Below are positions 1-6,588 of a DNA stretch of 40,212 nt, in pieces. Under the pieces are notes generated by a model. It was not told where the DNA came from. It saw nothing but the letters and a program-made list of their open reading frames with translations, and made no database searches. Location of the stretch: positions 1-40,212 of the forward strand of contig JAFSPW010000110.1 in the NCBI GenBank assembly GCA_017451295.1. Direction: 5' to 3'. This stretch comes from Clostridia bacterium (GTDB lineage Bacteria > Bacillota > Clostridia > Christensenellales > CAG-138). A program made the translations under genes and the position numbers. Positions within the stretch are counted from its first letter, which is position 1; each line of letters opens with the position of its first letter.

Positions 1-2
1 AT

Positions 3-500
3 CATATGGTGCTCAACGCCCTGGCCGCCATCGCTGTGGGAATTGAGCTTGGGGTGCCGTTAGAGAACATGCAGCGGGGCTTGGCTGCCTTCTCCCCCCT
101 CTCTGGGCGCATGACCGTGGAAAAGCTGCCTCGCTTCACCCTGCTCAACGATGTATACAATGCCAACCCCACCTCCATGGCCGCCTCTTTGCAGGTTCTT
201 TCCCGAGCGAAGGGACGCAAAGTCTGCATTTTGGGGGATATGCTGGAGTTGGGTGACCAGGCTCCCGCCCTCCATCATCGAGTGCTGCAAGAGGCAAAGG
301 ACCTGGGAGTGGATATGATTGTGGGCGTTGGCGCCCTCTTTGCCCCCATCGCAAAAGAAGCAGGCTGCAGGGGCTACCTACAGCAGCAGGAGCTGCTTTG
401 CGCCCTGCCCGCCCTCCTTTCCGATGAAGATACCATCCTCGTAAAGGGGTCCCGCGGCATGCACCTGGAGGACACCGTAAACCTGATTCGCAGTCTATAA
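3..500 (+). CDS. murF: UDP-N-acetylmuramoyl-tripeptide--D-Ala-D-Ala ligase, C-terminal part
   Basis: This is the C-terminal ~165 residues of MurF, cut by the left window edge. MurF is the cytoplasmic ATP-dependent ligase that adds D-Ala-D-Ala to the UDP-MurNAc tripeptide, the last soluble step of peptidoglycan precursor synthesis. The fragment opens with HMVLNALAA, the family's (H)NxxNALAA motif. It then shows DVYNANPTSMAASL, the substrate-binding start of the C-terminal Rossmann-like domain, followed by GDMLELG and VKGSRGMHLE, all typical of Mur ligase C-domains. In most Firmicutes mraY follows murF. Here a hairpin terminator and an oppositely oriented LCP gene follow, so the cell-wall cluster is interrupted at this point. 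The identification is secure; only the N-terminal ATP-binding half is missing. Confidence 0.95.
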   Translation, partial: HMVLNALAAIAVGIELGVPLENMQRGLAAFSPLSGRMTVEKLPRFTLLNDVYNANPTSMAASLQVLSRAKGRKVCILGDMLELGDQAPALHHRVLQEAKDLGVDMIVGVGALFAPIAKEAGCRGYLQQQELLCALPALLSDEDTILVKGSRGMHLEDTVNLIRSL

Positions 501-511
501 GTCAGCATCGC

Positions 512-546
512 AAACGGCCTGCCGGAATGGTTCCGACAGGCCGTTT
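512..546. terminator. Hairpin terminator after murF
   Basis: Two 16-nt arms (AAACGGCCTGCCGGAA and TTCCGACAGGCCGTTT) pair with one mismatch around a 3-nt loop, 11 nt after the murF stop. The 3' side continues with a short T-containing stretch. The arms start with AAA and end with TTT, so it could also stop leftward transcripts from the LCP gene. Confidence 0.75.
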
Positions 547-560
547 CGTTTGTGTGCTTA

Positions 561-721
561 TACTAATCCGCGTCTAAAACATGTTCAGTCGGCGAGCAAA
601 TTCTGCGTTGGTTCCATGAGGAGAATCGCAGATTGACTGGGGACCGTCAATCAAGATTTGACGAAGCAGAACCGGCACAGAAGGTGACGCCCAATGTGCA
701 TGGGTTAGGCGTGGATTAGTA
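561..721. repeat. MITE-like ~161-bp inverted-repeat element
   Basis: The ends are inverted copies of each other: ATACTAATCCGCGTCTAA at 560-577 and TTAGGCGTGGATTAGTAT at 705-722 match at 16 of 18 positions. Similarity between the arms continues inward with gaps to GGTTC (610-614) and its complement GAACC (669-673), giving arms of about 55 bp. The centre has its own perfect 7-bp stem, GATTGAC/GTCAATC (631-652). TTA flanks both sides (558-560 and 722-724) and could be a 3-bp target duplication; the right-hand TTA is also the stop codon of the LCP gene. There is no open reading frame. It could be a non-autonomous mobile element, a REP-like repeat, or a structured 3' UTR for the LCP mRNA. No second copy was seen in this window. 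Confidence 0.6.
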
Positions 722-2530
722 TTAGTTGAAGTTCACATCTATGGCATTTATCTTTTTGTTGTCCCAGAAGTTCAATCCCCAGGGGGACTTGCTGTGATAG
801 GTCTCGTTGGGGTAATTGGTGATGGCGATGTTGGGCACCTTGTCATAGCCAAAGGTCTTGGCCACGGACACCGCCAAATCCTGGACCTCAATCATCTGGG
901 CCAGAAGGCTGGTGGACACGCTCTTTAGAGAGTTGCTCTTGCGGCTGGCCGCTTTCTTGGCCTCCTTGTCGGCGGTGGAATACTGGCTCTTTAATTCCGA
1001 CAAGGCAGCCTTGTATTTTTCGAACAGGTCCCGTTCCTCCTTGGAATACTGGCGGGTGCCCTCCACCCCCTTTAGATACCGGATGGTCCGGCCGGGTACC
1101 GCCCCCTCCTGCTCCTGGGGAGCGGGCGTAGGCGTGGCTGGTAGTTCCGTGGGAGCTGCGGTGGGCGCCGGGGTGCTTTCCGGCGTACTCTGCGGGGTGG
1201 TCTCCGGCGTATTGGGGGCCGGGGTTTCCTCGGCAGGGGGCGTATCCGTGGGGGCAGGGCTCTCCTCCAAGGTCTCCGGCAGCTTATCGTCCTCGTCGAT
1301 AAGCTTTTGCACATAGGTCTTCAACGGGTCGCAGATCTCCATGTACTGGTCCTGGAGCATCTTGCACCACTCATAGCGGCCATAGGCTTCGGAATACTTG
1401 GGATAGGTGCTCACATCCACCCCGTAAATCTTTTTGATGATGTTCACCCGGTTGCTCTGGTCCGTGAACAGGAAGTTCCAATGGAACAGGGTAGCCCCGC
1501 TGCCGGACATGGAATAGGCGCCGATGTTGTCCGGGTTCAGCTTAGAACCAAAGAGGGCCAGAGCGGCGGTTTGGGACATGTTGCAGTTGGTGAACAGGGA
1601 CCCGTCGAAGGCGGCCAGCAGTTCCGGCACCTTGAGCACCAGGTTCTCCTCCTGCATCTTCTTGAAGATAGCCACCATCATCCGCTTCTGCCGGTTGACC
1701 CTGTCGTCATCCCCCGTGGGAAGCTGACCGTGACCGGCCTTTCGCACCCGCATGTAGTCCAGGCAAGCCTGACCGTTCATAAACTGATAGCCCGCCTTAT
1801 AGTAGCGGCCGCCGTTATCAAAGTCCCCCTCCAGGTTGTACCAGACCCCGCCTACGATGTCCACAATCTGTTTTACGGACTCCATGGTAACGGCATAGTA
1901 ATAGTCCACATCGATGCCGCCCAGCATCCATTCGGCGGCCTCGCACACCTTTTCAAAACCCTGACCGTCCTCGCAGTATATGCCGTAGTTCTTGCCGTCG
2001 GTACCGCAGTTCAGGGAGGCGTTGAGCTTATAGATGCCCTTCACGCCGGGAATGCTGGCATAGGTGTCCCGGGGCAGAGAGATGAGGTCCACCCGGTTCT
2101 CGTTGAAATTGACGGCGCACACGAGCATCACATCGGAGTGGAAGGCGTTGCCGCCTTTGCCGGACCAGCCCTTTTCCACCCGGGCCTGCTCATAGTCCAC
2201 GCCGATGAACAGGATGTTCACGATGCCCTTCATCATGTCCTTGTCCGCCACCTTCTCCACGGCGGCATAGGGGTCTTCCGTGGGGGCAGGGGTGACAGGC
2301 TCCTCCCCAGTCGGCACGGGAGTTGCCTCCTCCTCGCCGGGGGCAGCGGAAACATCCAGCGGCAGGGGCGTCATGGTGGGCTCCGTTACCTCTGTAAACA
2401 AATCCTCCCCGGAGAAAAGCACTCCGGAAATCTTGCCGCCCAGCAGTACGCCCAGGGCGATGGCCAGCACTGCCGCGACCCCGATGGCCGCATACAGCCA
2501 GGTTCGTTTTTTAGTATCAGTACCTTTCAT
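722..2530 (-). CDS. LCP (LytR-CpsA-Psr) family cell-wall polymer ligase
   Basis: LCP enzymes transfer undecaprenyl-linked anionic glycopolymers onto peptidoglycan on the outer face of the membrane. The 602-residue protein has a short basic N-terminus, one membrane helix (about 11-31) and a first acidic Pro/Thr linker (50-90). The LCP domain spans about 104-295, with NILFIGVD, the catalytic-site SLPRDTY (Arg154), YMRVRK and DDDRVNRQ. A second Pro/Thr linker (about 430-485) leads to a helical, charged C-terminal region of ~115 residues that I do not recognise; it is absent from minimal LCP proteins and may bind the wall. The ATG is preceded by AGAAGGAG. The gene diverges from a glycosyltransferase operon that may make or modify the glycan it attaches. 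Its stop codon lies at the edge of the inverted-repeat element. Confidence 0.92.
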   Translation of the reverse strand: MKGTDTKKRTWLYAAIGVAAVLAIALGVLLGGKISGVLFSGEDLFTEVTEPTMTPLPLDVSAAPGEEEATPVPTGEEPVTPAPTEDPYAAVEKVADKDMMKGIVNILFIGVDYEQARVEKGWSGKGGNAFHSDVMLVCAVNFNENRVDLISLPRDTYASIPGVKGIYKLNASLNCGTDGKNYGIYCEDGQGFEKVCEAAEWMLGGIDVDYYYAVTMESVKQIVDIVGGVWYNLEGDFDNGGRYYKAGYQFMNGQACLDYMRVRKAGHGQLPTGDDDRVNRQKRMMVAIFKKMQEENLVLKVPELLAAFDGSLFTNCNMSQTAALALFGSKLNPDNIGAYSMSGSGATLFHWNFLFTDQSNRVNIIKKIYGVDVSTYPKYSEAYGRYEWCKMLQDQYMEICDPLKTYVQKLIDEDDKLPETLEESPAPTDTPPAEETPAPNTPETTPQSTPESTPAPTAAPTELPATPTPAPQEQEGAVPGRTIRYLKGVEGTRQYSKEERDLFEKYKAALSELKSQYSTADKEAKKAASRKSNSLKSVSTSLLAQMIEVQDLAVSVAKTFGYDKVPNIAITNYPNETYHSKSPWGLNFWDNKKINAIDVNFN

Positions 2531-2559
2531 GTGTTACCCACTCCTTCTCAATTGCTCTA

Positions 2560-2588
2560 ATCATATACTGGAAATGTGGCACTTTCCA
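2560..2588 (-). promoter_or_regulatory. Possible sigma-A promoter of the LCP gene
   Basis: On the minus strand a TATGAT -10 box follows a weak TGGAAA -35 box by 17 nt and lies about 30 nt upstream of the LCP start codon. The -35 match is poor, so this is tentative. Confidence 0.4.
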
Positions 2589-2670
2589 CCCCGGACTATT
2601 CAAAATTACAAACAGTTTACAAATCCGGGACCAGATAGATTTGTTTCACTCTTCCCTTTTGAAAAAGCTG

Positions 2671-2679
2671 TGGTATAAT
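2671..2679 (+). promoter_or_regulatory. Extended -10 promoter of the GT2 operon
   Basis: TGGTATAAT is a consensus extended -10 element about 36 nt before the chosen start codon. No convincing -35 box is seen at normal spacing. It sits back to back with the LCP promoter in a 184-bp divergent intergenic region. Confidence 0.6.
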
Positions 2680-2714
2680 AGGAAAAGTTTTTGCAGAAAA
2701 GGGATTTGAAATAT

Positions 2715-3752
2715 ATGATGATTGTCATTCCCGCATACCAGCCGGACGAGAAGCTGGCAGGTGTTGTGGAGGAACTGCTTGAGAAAACCGACTTTTCCAT
2801 GGTCATAGTAGACGATGGAAGCCGAGCAGAGTGCCTGCCCTTGTTTGAGGCGCTGGCCAAGAAGGAACGGGTGACGGTGCTGCACCACGAGGTGAACAAG
2901 GGCAAGGGCGCCGCCATGAAGACAGCCTTCCGCTATGTGTACGACCACTTTCCCGAGGAGGAAGGGGTCATCACCGTGGATGCGGACGGGCAGCACCTGC
3001 CCTCGGATGTAATTCGGGTGGTGGAGACCTTCCGCAGGAACAAAGACGCTCTGGTCACCGGCTCCCGCCGCTTCACCGGGAACGTGCCCTTTAAGAGCCA
3101 GGCCGGCAACGCCATCACCCGGCTGGTGTTCGCCGCCTCCACGGGAGTGAAGGTATACGATACCCAGACGGGGCTGAGAGCCTTCTCCCGAAACAACATT
3201 CCCAAGATGCTCTCCCTCAGCGGGGATAGATACGAGTACGAAATCAGCCAGCTCCTCTTCTGCTGCCGAGAACAGATTCGCATTGTGGAGGTGCCCATCG
3301 AGACGGTGTACATCGAGGACAACGCCTCTTCGCACTTTAGAGCCCTGCGGGACGGCTGGCGCATCTATAAGATGATTCTCATGTTCGTCAGCTCCTCCCT
3401 CATCAGCTTTTTGTTCGAGTATGTGCTGTTCCTGGTGCTGAGCCTGGTGACCAGGAGTTGGGGACAGTCATTGCTCATCTCCACCGCCGCTTCCCGGGTC
3501 CTTAGCTCCGTGCTGAACTATTATCTCAACAAGCGGATGGTCTTTGAGACGGACAACAAGACCAGCTTCTTCCGGTATGCGGTGCTGGCGCTGCTCATCT
3601 TCGGTATGCACTATGGGCTGCTGCACCTGTTCGTGGTTATCTGCGGCATCCCCAAGTGGCTTGCCTACATCATCGTTCAGTTGATTGCCTATCCGATGAG
3701 CTTTGTGCTCCAACGGAAATTTGTGTTTGCAAAGGATAAAACCAATGACTAA
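2715..3752 (+). CDS. GT2 glycosyltransferase fused to a GtrA-like membrane domain
   Basis: The first ~215 residues form a family 2 glycosyltransferase of the dolichyl-phosphate-mannose-synthase type: VIPAYQP at the start, VDDGS (32-36), NKGKGAAM, the metal-binding DADGQH (89-94), and TGLRAFS. The remaining ~130 residues contain about four membrane helices and end in RKFVFAK, typical of GtrA proteins. Such fusions are thought to load a sugar onto undecaprenyl phosphate and help present it outside the cell for wall or polymer decoration. The sugar cannot be deduced. A TTG start 24 nt further upstream is possible, but the ATG pair at 2715/2718 follows an AAAAGGG site and begins directly with the conserved strand. 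The end overlaps the next gene by 8 nt, so the two are probably co-translated. Confidence 0.88.
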   Translation: MMIVIPAYQPDEKLAGVVEELLEKTDFSMVIVDDGSRAECLPLFEALAKKERVTVLHHEVNKGKGAAMKTAFRYVYDHFPEEEGVITVDADGQHLPSDVIRVVETFRRNKDALVTGSRRFTGNVPFKSQAGNAITRLVFAASTGVKVYDTQTGLRAFSRNNIPKMLSLSGDRYEYEISQLLFCCREQIRIVEVPIETVYIEDNASSHFRALRDGWRIYKMILMFVSSSLISFLFEYVLFLVLSLVTRSWGQSLLISTAASRVLSSVLNYYLNKRMVFETDNKTSFFRYAVLALLIFGMHYGLLHLFVVICGIPKWLAYIIVQLIAYPMSFVLQRKFVFAKDKTND

Positions 3753-4917
3753 GAGAGATAAGAAACGCATTCTGCGTATGGTTCTGGCGGACCTGGCCGC
3801 CTTTGGTGTGCTGTCCTATTTGGTGTGCGCTCAGGTGTTCCGCTTCTTCCCCTGGAGGCCGGTGGAAATTGTCATCCCCTCCCAGGAAGCCAGCGTGCCG
3901 GAGGCCACCGCCGTGCCGGAAGAGACGGCGGAACCTACTGCCGCCCCTACACACACTCCTGCCCCCAGTGCATCCGGTGAAGAAAACACTCCCAGCACTA
4001 CCGAGCAGACCCCTGCCCCCACCGCCACCCCCGAGCCCACGGACACTCCTGCGCCGGAACCCGAAGGGTTGTTGAAGGGGAAGTTTGCCGAAAAGTTCTC
4101 AGCCGAAGTCGTCTCCACAGATACGGCCTATCGCAGTGAGAATGTTGCCATCGAGCTCGAAGAGCGGACGGGCTATGTTTGCGCTACATGCGGTCACACT
4201 GCCGATGCCGCCGGTGCCTGCCCCTTCTGCGGGTTCGAGATTGCCAACAACAAGAACACCCGCATGAACTACACCTTTGCGGACATCTATCTGCAGGACA
4301 TCTCCAGTCTTCGCACCGCATACGCCGCCAAGGCAACGGAGACCGACCGGGTCAAGCCCATGAGCGAAGCCAACAACGGCATTCTGGCGGTGAACACGGA
4401 CTACTTCCTCAACGCCTACAGCAACAACCACGGCTGGTTCTATCGCAACGGCGTTGAAATTCAGCGGTATAACAAGATCACCGCAGATTTGTGCGTGCTG
4501 TATGCCGATGGCACCATGGAGACCATCGAAACAAAGAACAAGACCGTGGACTTTGACGGCATTGCTGCCAAAACGCCGCTGCATATGTGGTACTTCGGTC
4601 CCGCCCTGCTGGATGAAGCCGGAGCATCTAAGACCAAGTTCAACTCCTCTCTGGGCAAAGCCAATCCCCGCACGGTAATCGGCTACTACGAACCGGGCCA
4701 CTATTGCTTCTTCGTGGTCAACGGCCGCAACGGGGAGCGGGGGCTGACCTTTGAGGAACTGTCCCTGCTGTGTGCCGACCTGGGGCTCAAAGCCGCCTAC
4801 AACATGGACGGCGGCGCCTCCTCTGCCCTCTATTTCAATGGAAAGGTTTACGGACCCAACGGACGAGATACCAGCGATATCGTGTATATTGCCGAACCAA
4901 TAAAGGAGAATGAATGA
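3745..4917 (+). CDS. Membrane-anchored phosphodiester glycosidase (NAGPA-type) with a Cys4 knuckle
   Basis: This is a 390-residue surface protein. A basic N-terminus and one membrane helix (about 12-33) are followed by a Pro/Thr/Glu linker (about 50-108). The rest is a NAGPA-family domain, a family that cleaves sugar-phosphodiester bonds; family signatures are FADIYLQDISSLR, GILAVNTDYF, VVNGRNGERGLTFEEL and NMDGGASSALY (353-363). A short insert at 146-162 carries VCATCG and CPFCG, two CxxC pairs nine residues apart that look like a zinc ribbon. That is unusual for an extracytoplasmic domain. AAAGGA precedes the ATG, which overlaps the glycosyltransferase gene. The substrate may be the glycopolymer handled by its neighbours; this is inference from position. 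Confidence 0.85.
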   Translation: MTKRDKKRILRMVLADLAAFGVLSYLVCAQVFRFFPWRPVEIVIPSQEASVPEATAVPEETAEPTAAPTHTPAPSASGEENTPSTTEQTPAPTATPEPTDTPAPEPEGLLKGKFAEKFSAEVVSTDTAYRSENVAIELEERTGYVCATCGHTADAAGACPFCGFEIANNKNTRMNYTFADIYLQDISSLRTAYAAKATETDRVKPMSEANNGILAVNTDYFLNAYSNNHGWFYRNGVEIQRYNKITADLCVLYADGTMETIETKNKTVDFDGIAAKTPLHMWYFGPALLDEAGASKTKFNSSLGKANPRTVIGYYEPGHYCFFVVNGRNGERGLTFEELSLLCADLGLKAAYNMDGGASSALYFNGKVYGPNGRDTSDIVYIAEPIKENE

Positions 4918-5216
4918 TTATGAAAAAGAAGACTTCCATCCCCCGCTGGCTGCAGATTGCATCCACCGTCATTGCCAACGCCGCCATCGTGCTGTCCATC
5001 ATCTATATTGTGTTCTATATTCTGGACGGGTTTAACCCCATGCTCCACTTCCTGGACGAGCAGGTTTTCGTCACCCGCTATCTCGATGTGATTCTGGCCG
5101 GGCTTTCCCTCGTGCTGGGCGTGGTGTTCCTTGTCTGCACCTGGAAGCTTTTTTACCGGAAACAGGGCAAAAAAGCCAAGCATGCCCACAACGAGGCAGA
5201 GCAGGATTACGAATAA
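4914..5216 (+). CDS. Small two-helix membrane protein
   Basis: I do not recognise this 100-residue protein. It has a short basic start, two clear membrane helices (about 13-36 and 58-82) and a charged Lys/His/Glu tail, so both ends are probably cytoplasmic. Its ATG overlaps the preceding stop codon (ATGA) and AAAGGAGA lies just upstream, so it is translated with the glycosidase. A second in-frame ATG at 4920 would remove two residues. The tight coupling suggests a helper or anchor for the GT2/glycosidase pair. Confidence 0.75.
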   Translation: MIMKKKTSIPRWLQIASTVIANAAIVLSIIYIVFYILDGFNPMLHFLDEQVFVTRYLDVILAGLSLVLGVVFLVCTWKLFYRKQGKKAKHAHNEAEQDYE

Positions 5217-5239
5217 TTCAAATAACTTAAAAAAAAGAC

Positions 5240-5277
5240 TTGCAAAATGAATCACAATACTGTATAATTCATTTTGC
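5240..5277 (+). promoter_or_regulatory. tRNA-Val promoter with an overlapping 11-bp inverted repeat
   Basis: TTGCAA (5240-5245) and TATAAT (5263-5268) are separated by 17 nt, a near-perfect sigma-A promoter ending 13 nt before the tRNA. A perfect 11-bp inverted repeat, GCAAAATGAAT (5242-5252) and ATTCATTTTGC (5267-5277), overlaps both boxes, with its centre in the spacer. It could be an operator, a weak terminator for the upstream operon, or chance. Confidence 0.8.
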
Positions 5278-5281
5278 GCCT

Positions 5282-5358
5282 GGGGATGTAGCTCAGCTGG
5301 TTAGAGCGCTGTGTTCACATCGCAGAGGTCTAGGGTTCGAGTCCCTACATCCCCACCA
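5282..5358 (+). tRNA. tRNA-Val (anticodon CAC), CCA encoded
   Basis: All arms fold: acceptor GGGGATG/CATCCCC, D stem GCTC/GAGC, anticodon stem CTGTG/CGCAG with loop TTCACAT, and T arm TAGGG-TTCGAGT-CCCTA. The anticodon is CAC, reading valine GTG codons. Discriminator A5355 is followed by an encoded CCA. It has its own promoter and terminator, so it is a single-gene unit. Confidence 0.96.
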
Positions 5359-5395
5359 AAAGAAATGCCACCCGCTGGGTGGTATTTCTTTTGGT
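5355..5395 (+). terminator. Terminator of tRNA-Val
   Basis: A 19-bp stem with a GCT loop and one G/T position starts at the discriminator base of the tRNA itself. The 3' arm contains TTTCTTTT. The tRNA CCA end is therefore part of the terminator stem, so processing and termination compete for the same bases. Confidence 0.8.
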
Positions 5396-5508
5396 CTATA
5401 CCAATGGGACTCGAACGGGTGCGGTAGTGAATGAAGCCCCCGTGGGGCTTCAGATCCGCACCCCGACCAAGCCCGCAGGCGAGAATTCAAATCCCTACAT
5501 CCCCACCA
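5396..5508 (+). repeat. Structured spacer ending in a second, degenerate tRNA-Val 3' end
   Basis: Positions 5486-5508 repeat the last 23 nt of tRNA-Val (5336-5358) with 21 matches, including CCA, but the T stem no longer pairs, so this is not a working tRNA. The spacer before it contains a two-part hairpin: GGGTGCGG (5417-5424) with CCGCACCC (5456-5463), enclosing TGAAGCCCC (5432-5440) with GGGGCTTCA (5444-5452). GGGACTCGAAC (5406-5416) is the reverse complement of part of the tRNA T arm. A duplicated tRNA 3' end is the usual trace of integrase-mediated insertion; a decayed second tRNA is the alternative. Confidence 0.6.
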
Positions 5509-5512
5509 AACA

Positions 5513-5546
5513 AATAACCACCTCGTATGGGTGGTTATTGTTTTTA
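5513..5546 (+). terminator. Second terminator after the tRNA remnant
   Basis: AATAACCACC and GGTGGTTATT form a perfect 10-bp stem followed by GTTTTTA, a classical rho-independent terminator reading rightward. It stands 4 nt after the duplicated tRNA end, much as the first terminator follows the real tRNA. Confidence 0.85.
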
Positions 5547-5574
5547 TCTGAGCGTCTGTAATAAGGAAAACCAA

Positions 5575-5592
5575 GGGCCGCAAACGCGGCCC
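5575..5592 (-). terminator. Hairpin after the transketolase operon
   Basis: GGGCCGC and GCGGCCC form a perfect 7-bp stem with a 4-nt loop, 27 nt beyond the transketolase stop. The following T-rich stretch on the minus strand is weak (TTGGTTTTCC). Confidence 0.6.
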
Positions 5593-5618
5593 TTTACTAT
5601 TAGTATGTATGAGCGCTG

Positions 5619-6584
5619 TTACGCCTTTTTCCGGGCGATGACGGCCTTGACCTGCTGCTCGATATGCTCGGCGGTGAGGCCAAAGCGCTTTTGCAGATAG
5701 CTCTGAGAGCCCACCTCGCCGAACTCGTCCTCCACAGACACGTTGGCAGCGGGAACGGGTGCCTGTTCGTCCAGCACTTCCAGCACGGCGGAATAGAGGC
5801 CACCATGACGGTTGGCGTTCTCGGCTACCACCACAGCGCCGGTCTTCTTTGCATAAGCAGCCACAGTTTCCACATCGAGGGGCTTGATGGAATAGCAATC
5901 CACAACAGCCACAGAGATGCCCTCCATCTCCAGGGAAAGGGCGGCCTGCATGGCTTCATGGACCATGATACCGGCGGCGAAGATGACCGCATCGGTGCCC
6001 TCCCGCAGAACGGGAGCCTTGCCGATGGGCAGCTCTGCCCCATCCTCATATACCTTGGCCAACTGCTTACCGCCCACCCGGATGTACTTGACACCGGGGC
6101 GATTGACGCACTGCTTCATAAGGCTGATAAGGCAGGTGGGGTCGGAGGGCTCCAGCACCGTGGAACCGGGAAGGACCCGATACAGAGCCACATCCTCAAA
6201 GGGCATATGGGTGCCGCCGTTCAGTGCGGCGGTGACACCGGGATCCGTGCCCAGGACGGTAATGTCATTCTTAGCATAGCCGCCGCTCAGGAAAATCTGG
6301 TCATAGATACGGCGGGAGGCGAAGATGCCGAAGGAATGAATCAGGGGCTTAAAGCCGGCCATGGCAAGACCAGCCGCCACACCGGCCATATTGGCCTCAG
6401 CGATGCCGCAGTCAATCGCCCGGTCGGGATGGGCCTTGGCATACTTTAAGGTGCCGATGCAGCTCATCAAGTCCGCATCCAGATAGATAGTATCCGGGTC
6501 GCTTTCCAGAATGGCGGGAATGGTTTCACCCAATACGGACTTGCACAGCCGCTCGTCCATTTCACCGTTATACACAATCTTCAT
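5619..6584 (-). CDS. Transketolase, C-terminal subunit
   Basis: This 321-residue protein carries the pyrimidine-binding and C-terminal domains of transketolase. With the N-terminal subunit it moves two-carbon units between sugar phosphates in the non-oxidative pentose phosphate pathway. CGIAEANMAGVAAGLA contains the Glu that activates thiamine diphosphate. The C-terminal domain (from about 190) is also complete. The start MKIVYNGEMDE follows GGAGGG located in the end of the partner gene, only 4 nt away, which suggests coupled 1:1 synthesis. Two-subunit transketolase is normal in many Clostridia and archaea, so this is not a frameshift. Confidence 0.92.
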   Translation of the reverse strand: MKIVYNGEMDERLCKSVLGETIPAILESDPDTIYLDADLMSCIGTLKYAKAHPDRAIDCGIAEANMAGVAAGLAMAGFKPLIHSFGIFASRRIYDQIFLSGGYAKNDITVLGTDPGVTAALNGGTHMPFEDVALYRVLPGSTVLEPSDPTCLISLMKQCVNRPGVKYIRVGGKQLAKVYEDGAELPIGKAPVLREGTDAVIFAAGIMVHEAMQAALSLEMEGISVAVVDCYSIKPLDVETVAAYAKKTGAVVVAENANRHGGLYSAVLEVLDEQAPVPAANVSVEDEFGEVGSQSYLQKRFGLTAEHIEQQVKAVIARKKA

Positions 6585-6588
6585 AGTC

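Noticed and set aside
5599-5606. ATTAGTAT as a second copy of the inverted-repeat element end
   Set aside because: Only 8 bp match, with no neighbouring arm or partner repeat.
5293-5898. Minus-strand open frame crossing tRNA-Val and the transketolase end
   Set aside because: It runs through a functional tRNA and its terminator; the WWGCRD-type peptides come from antisense tRNA sequence and are not a real protein.
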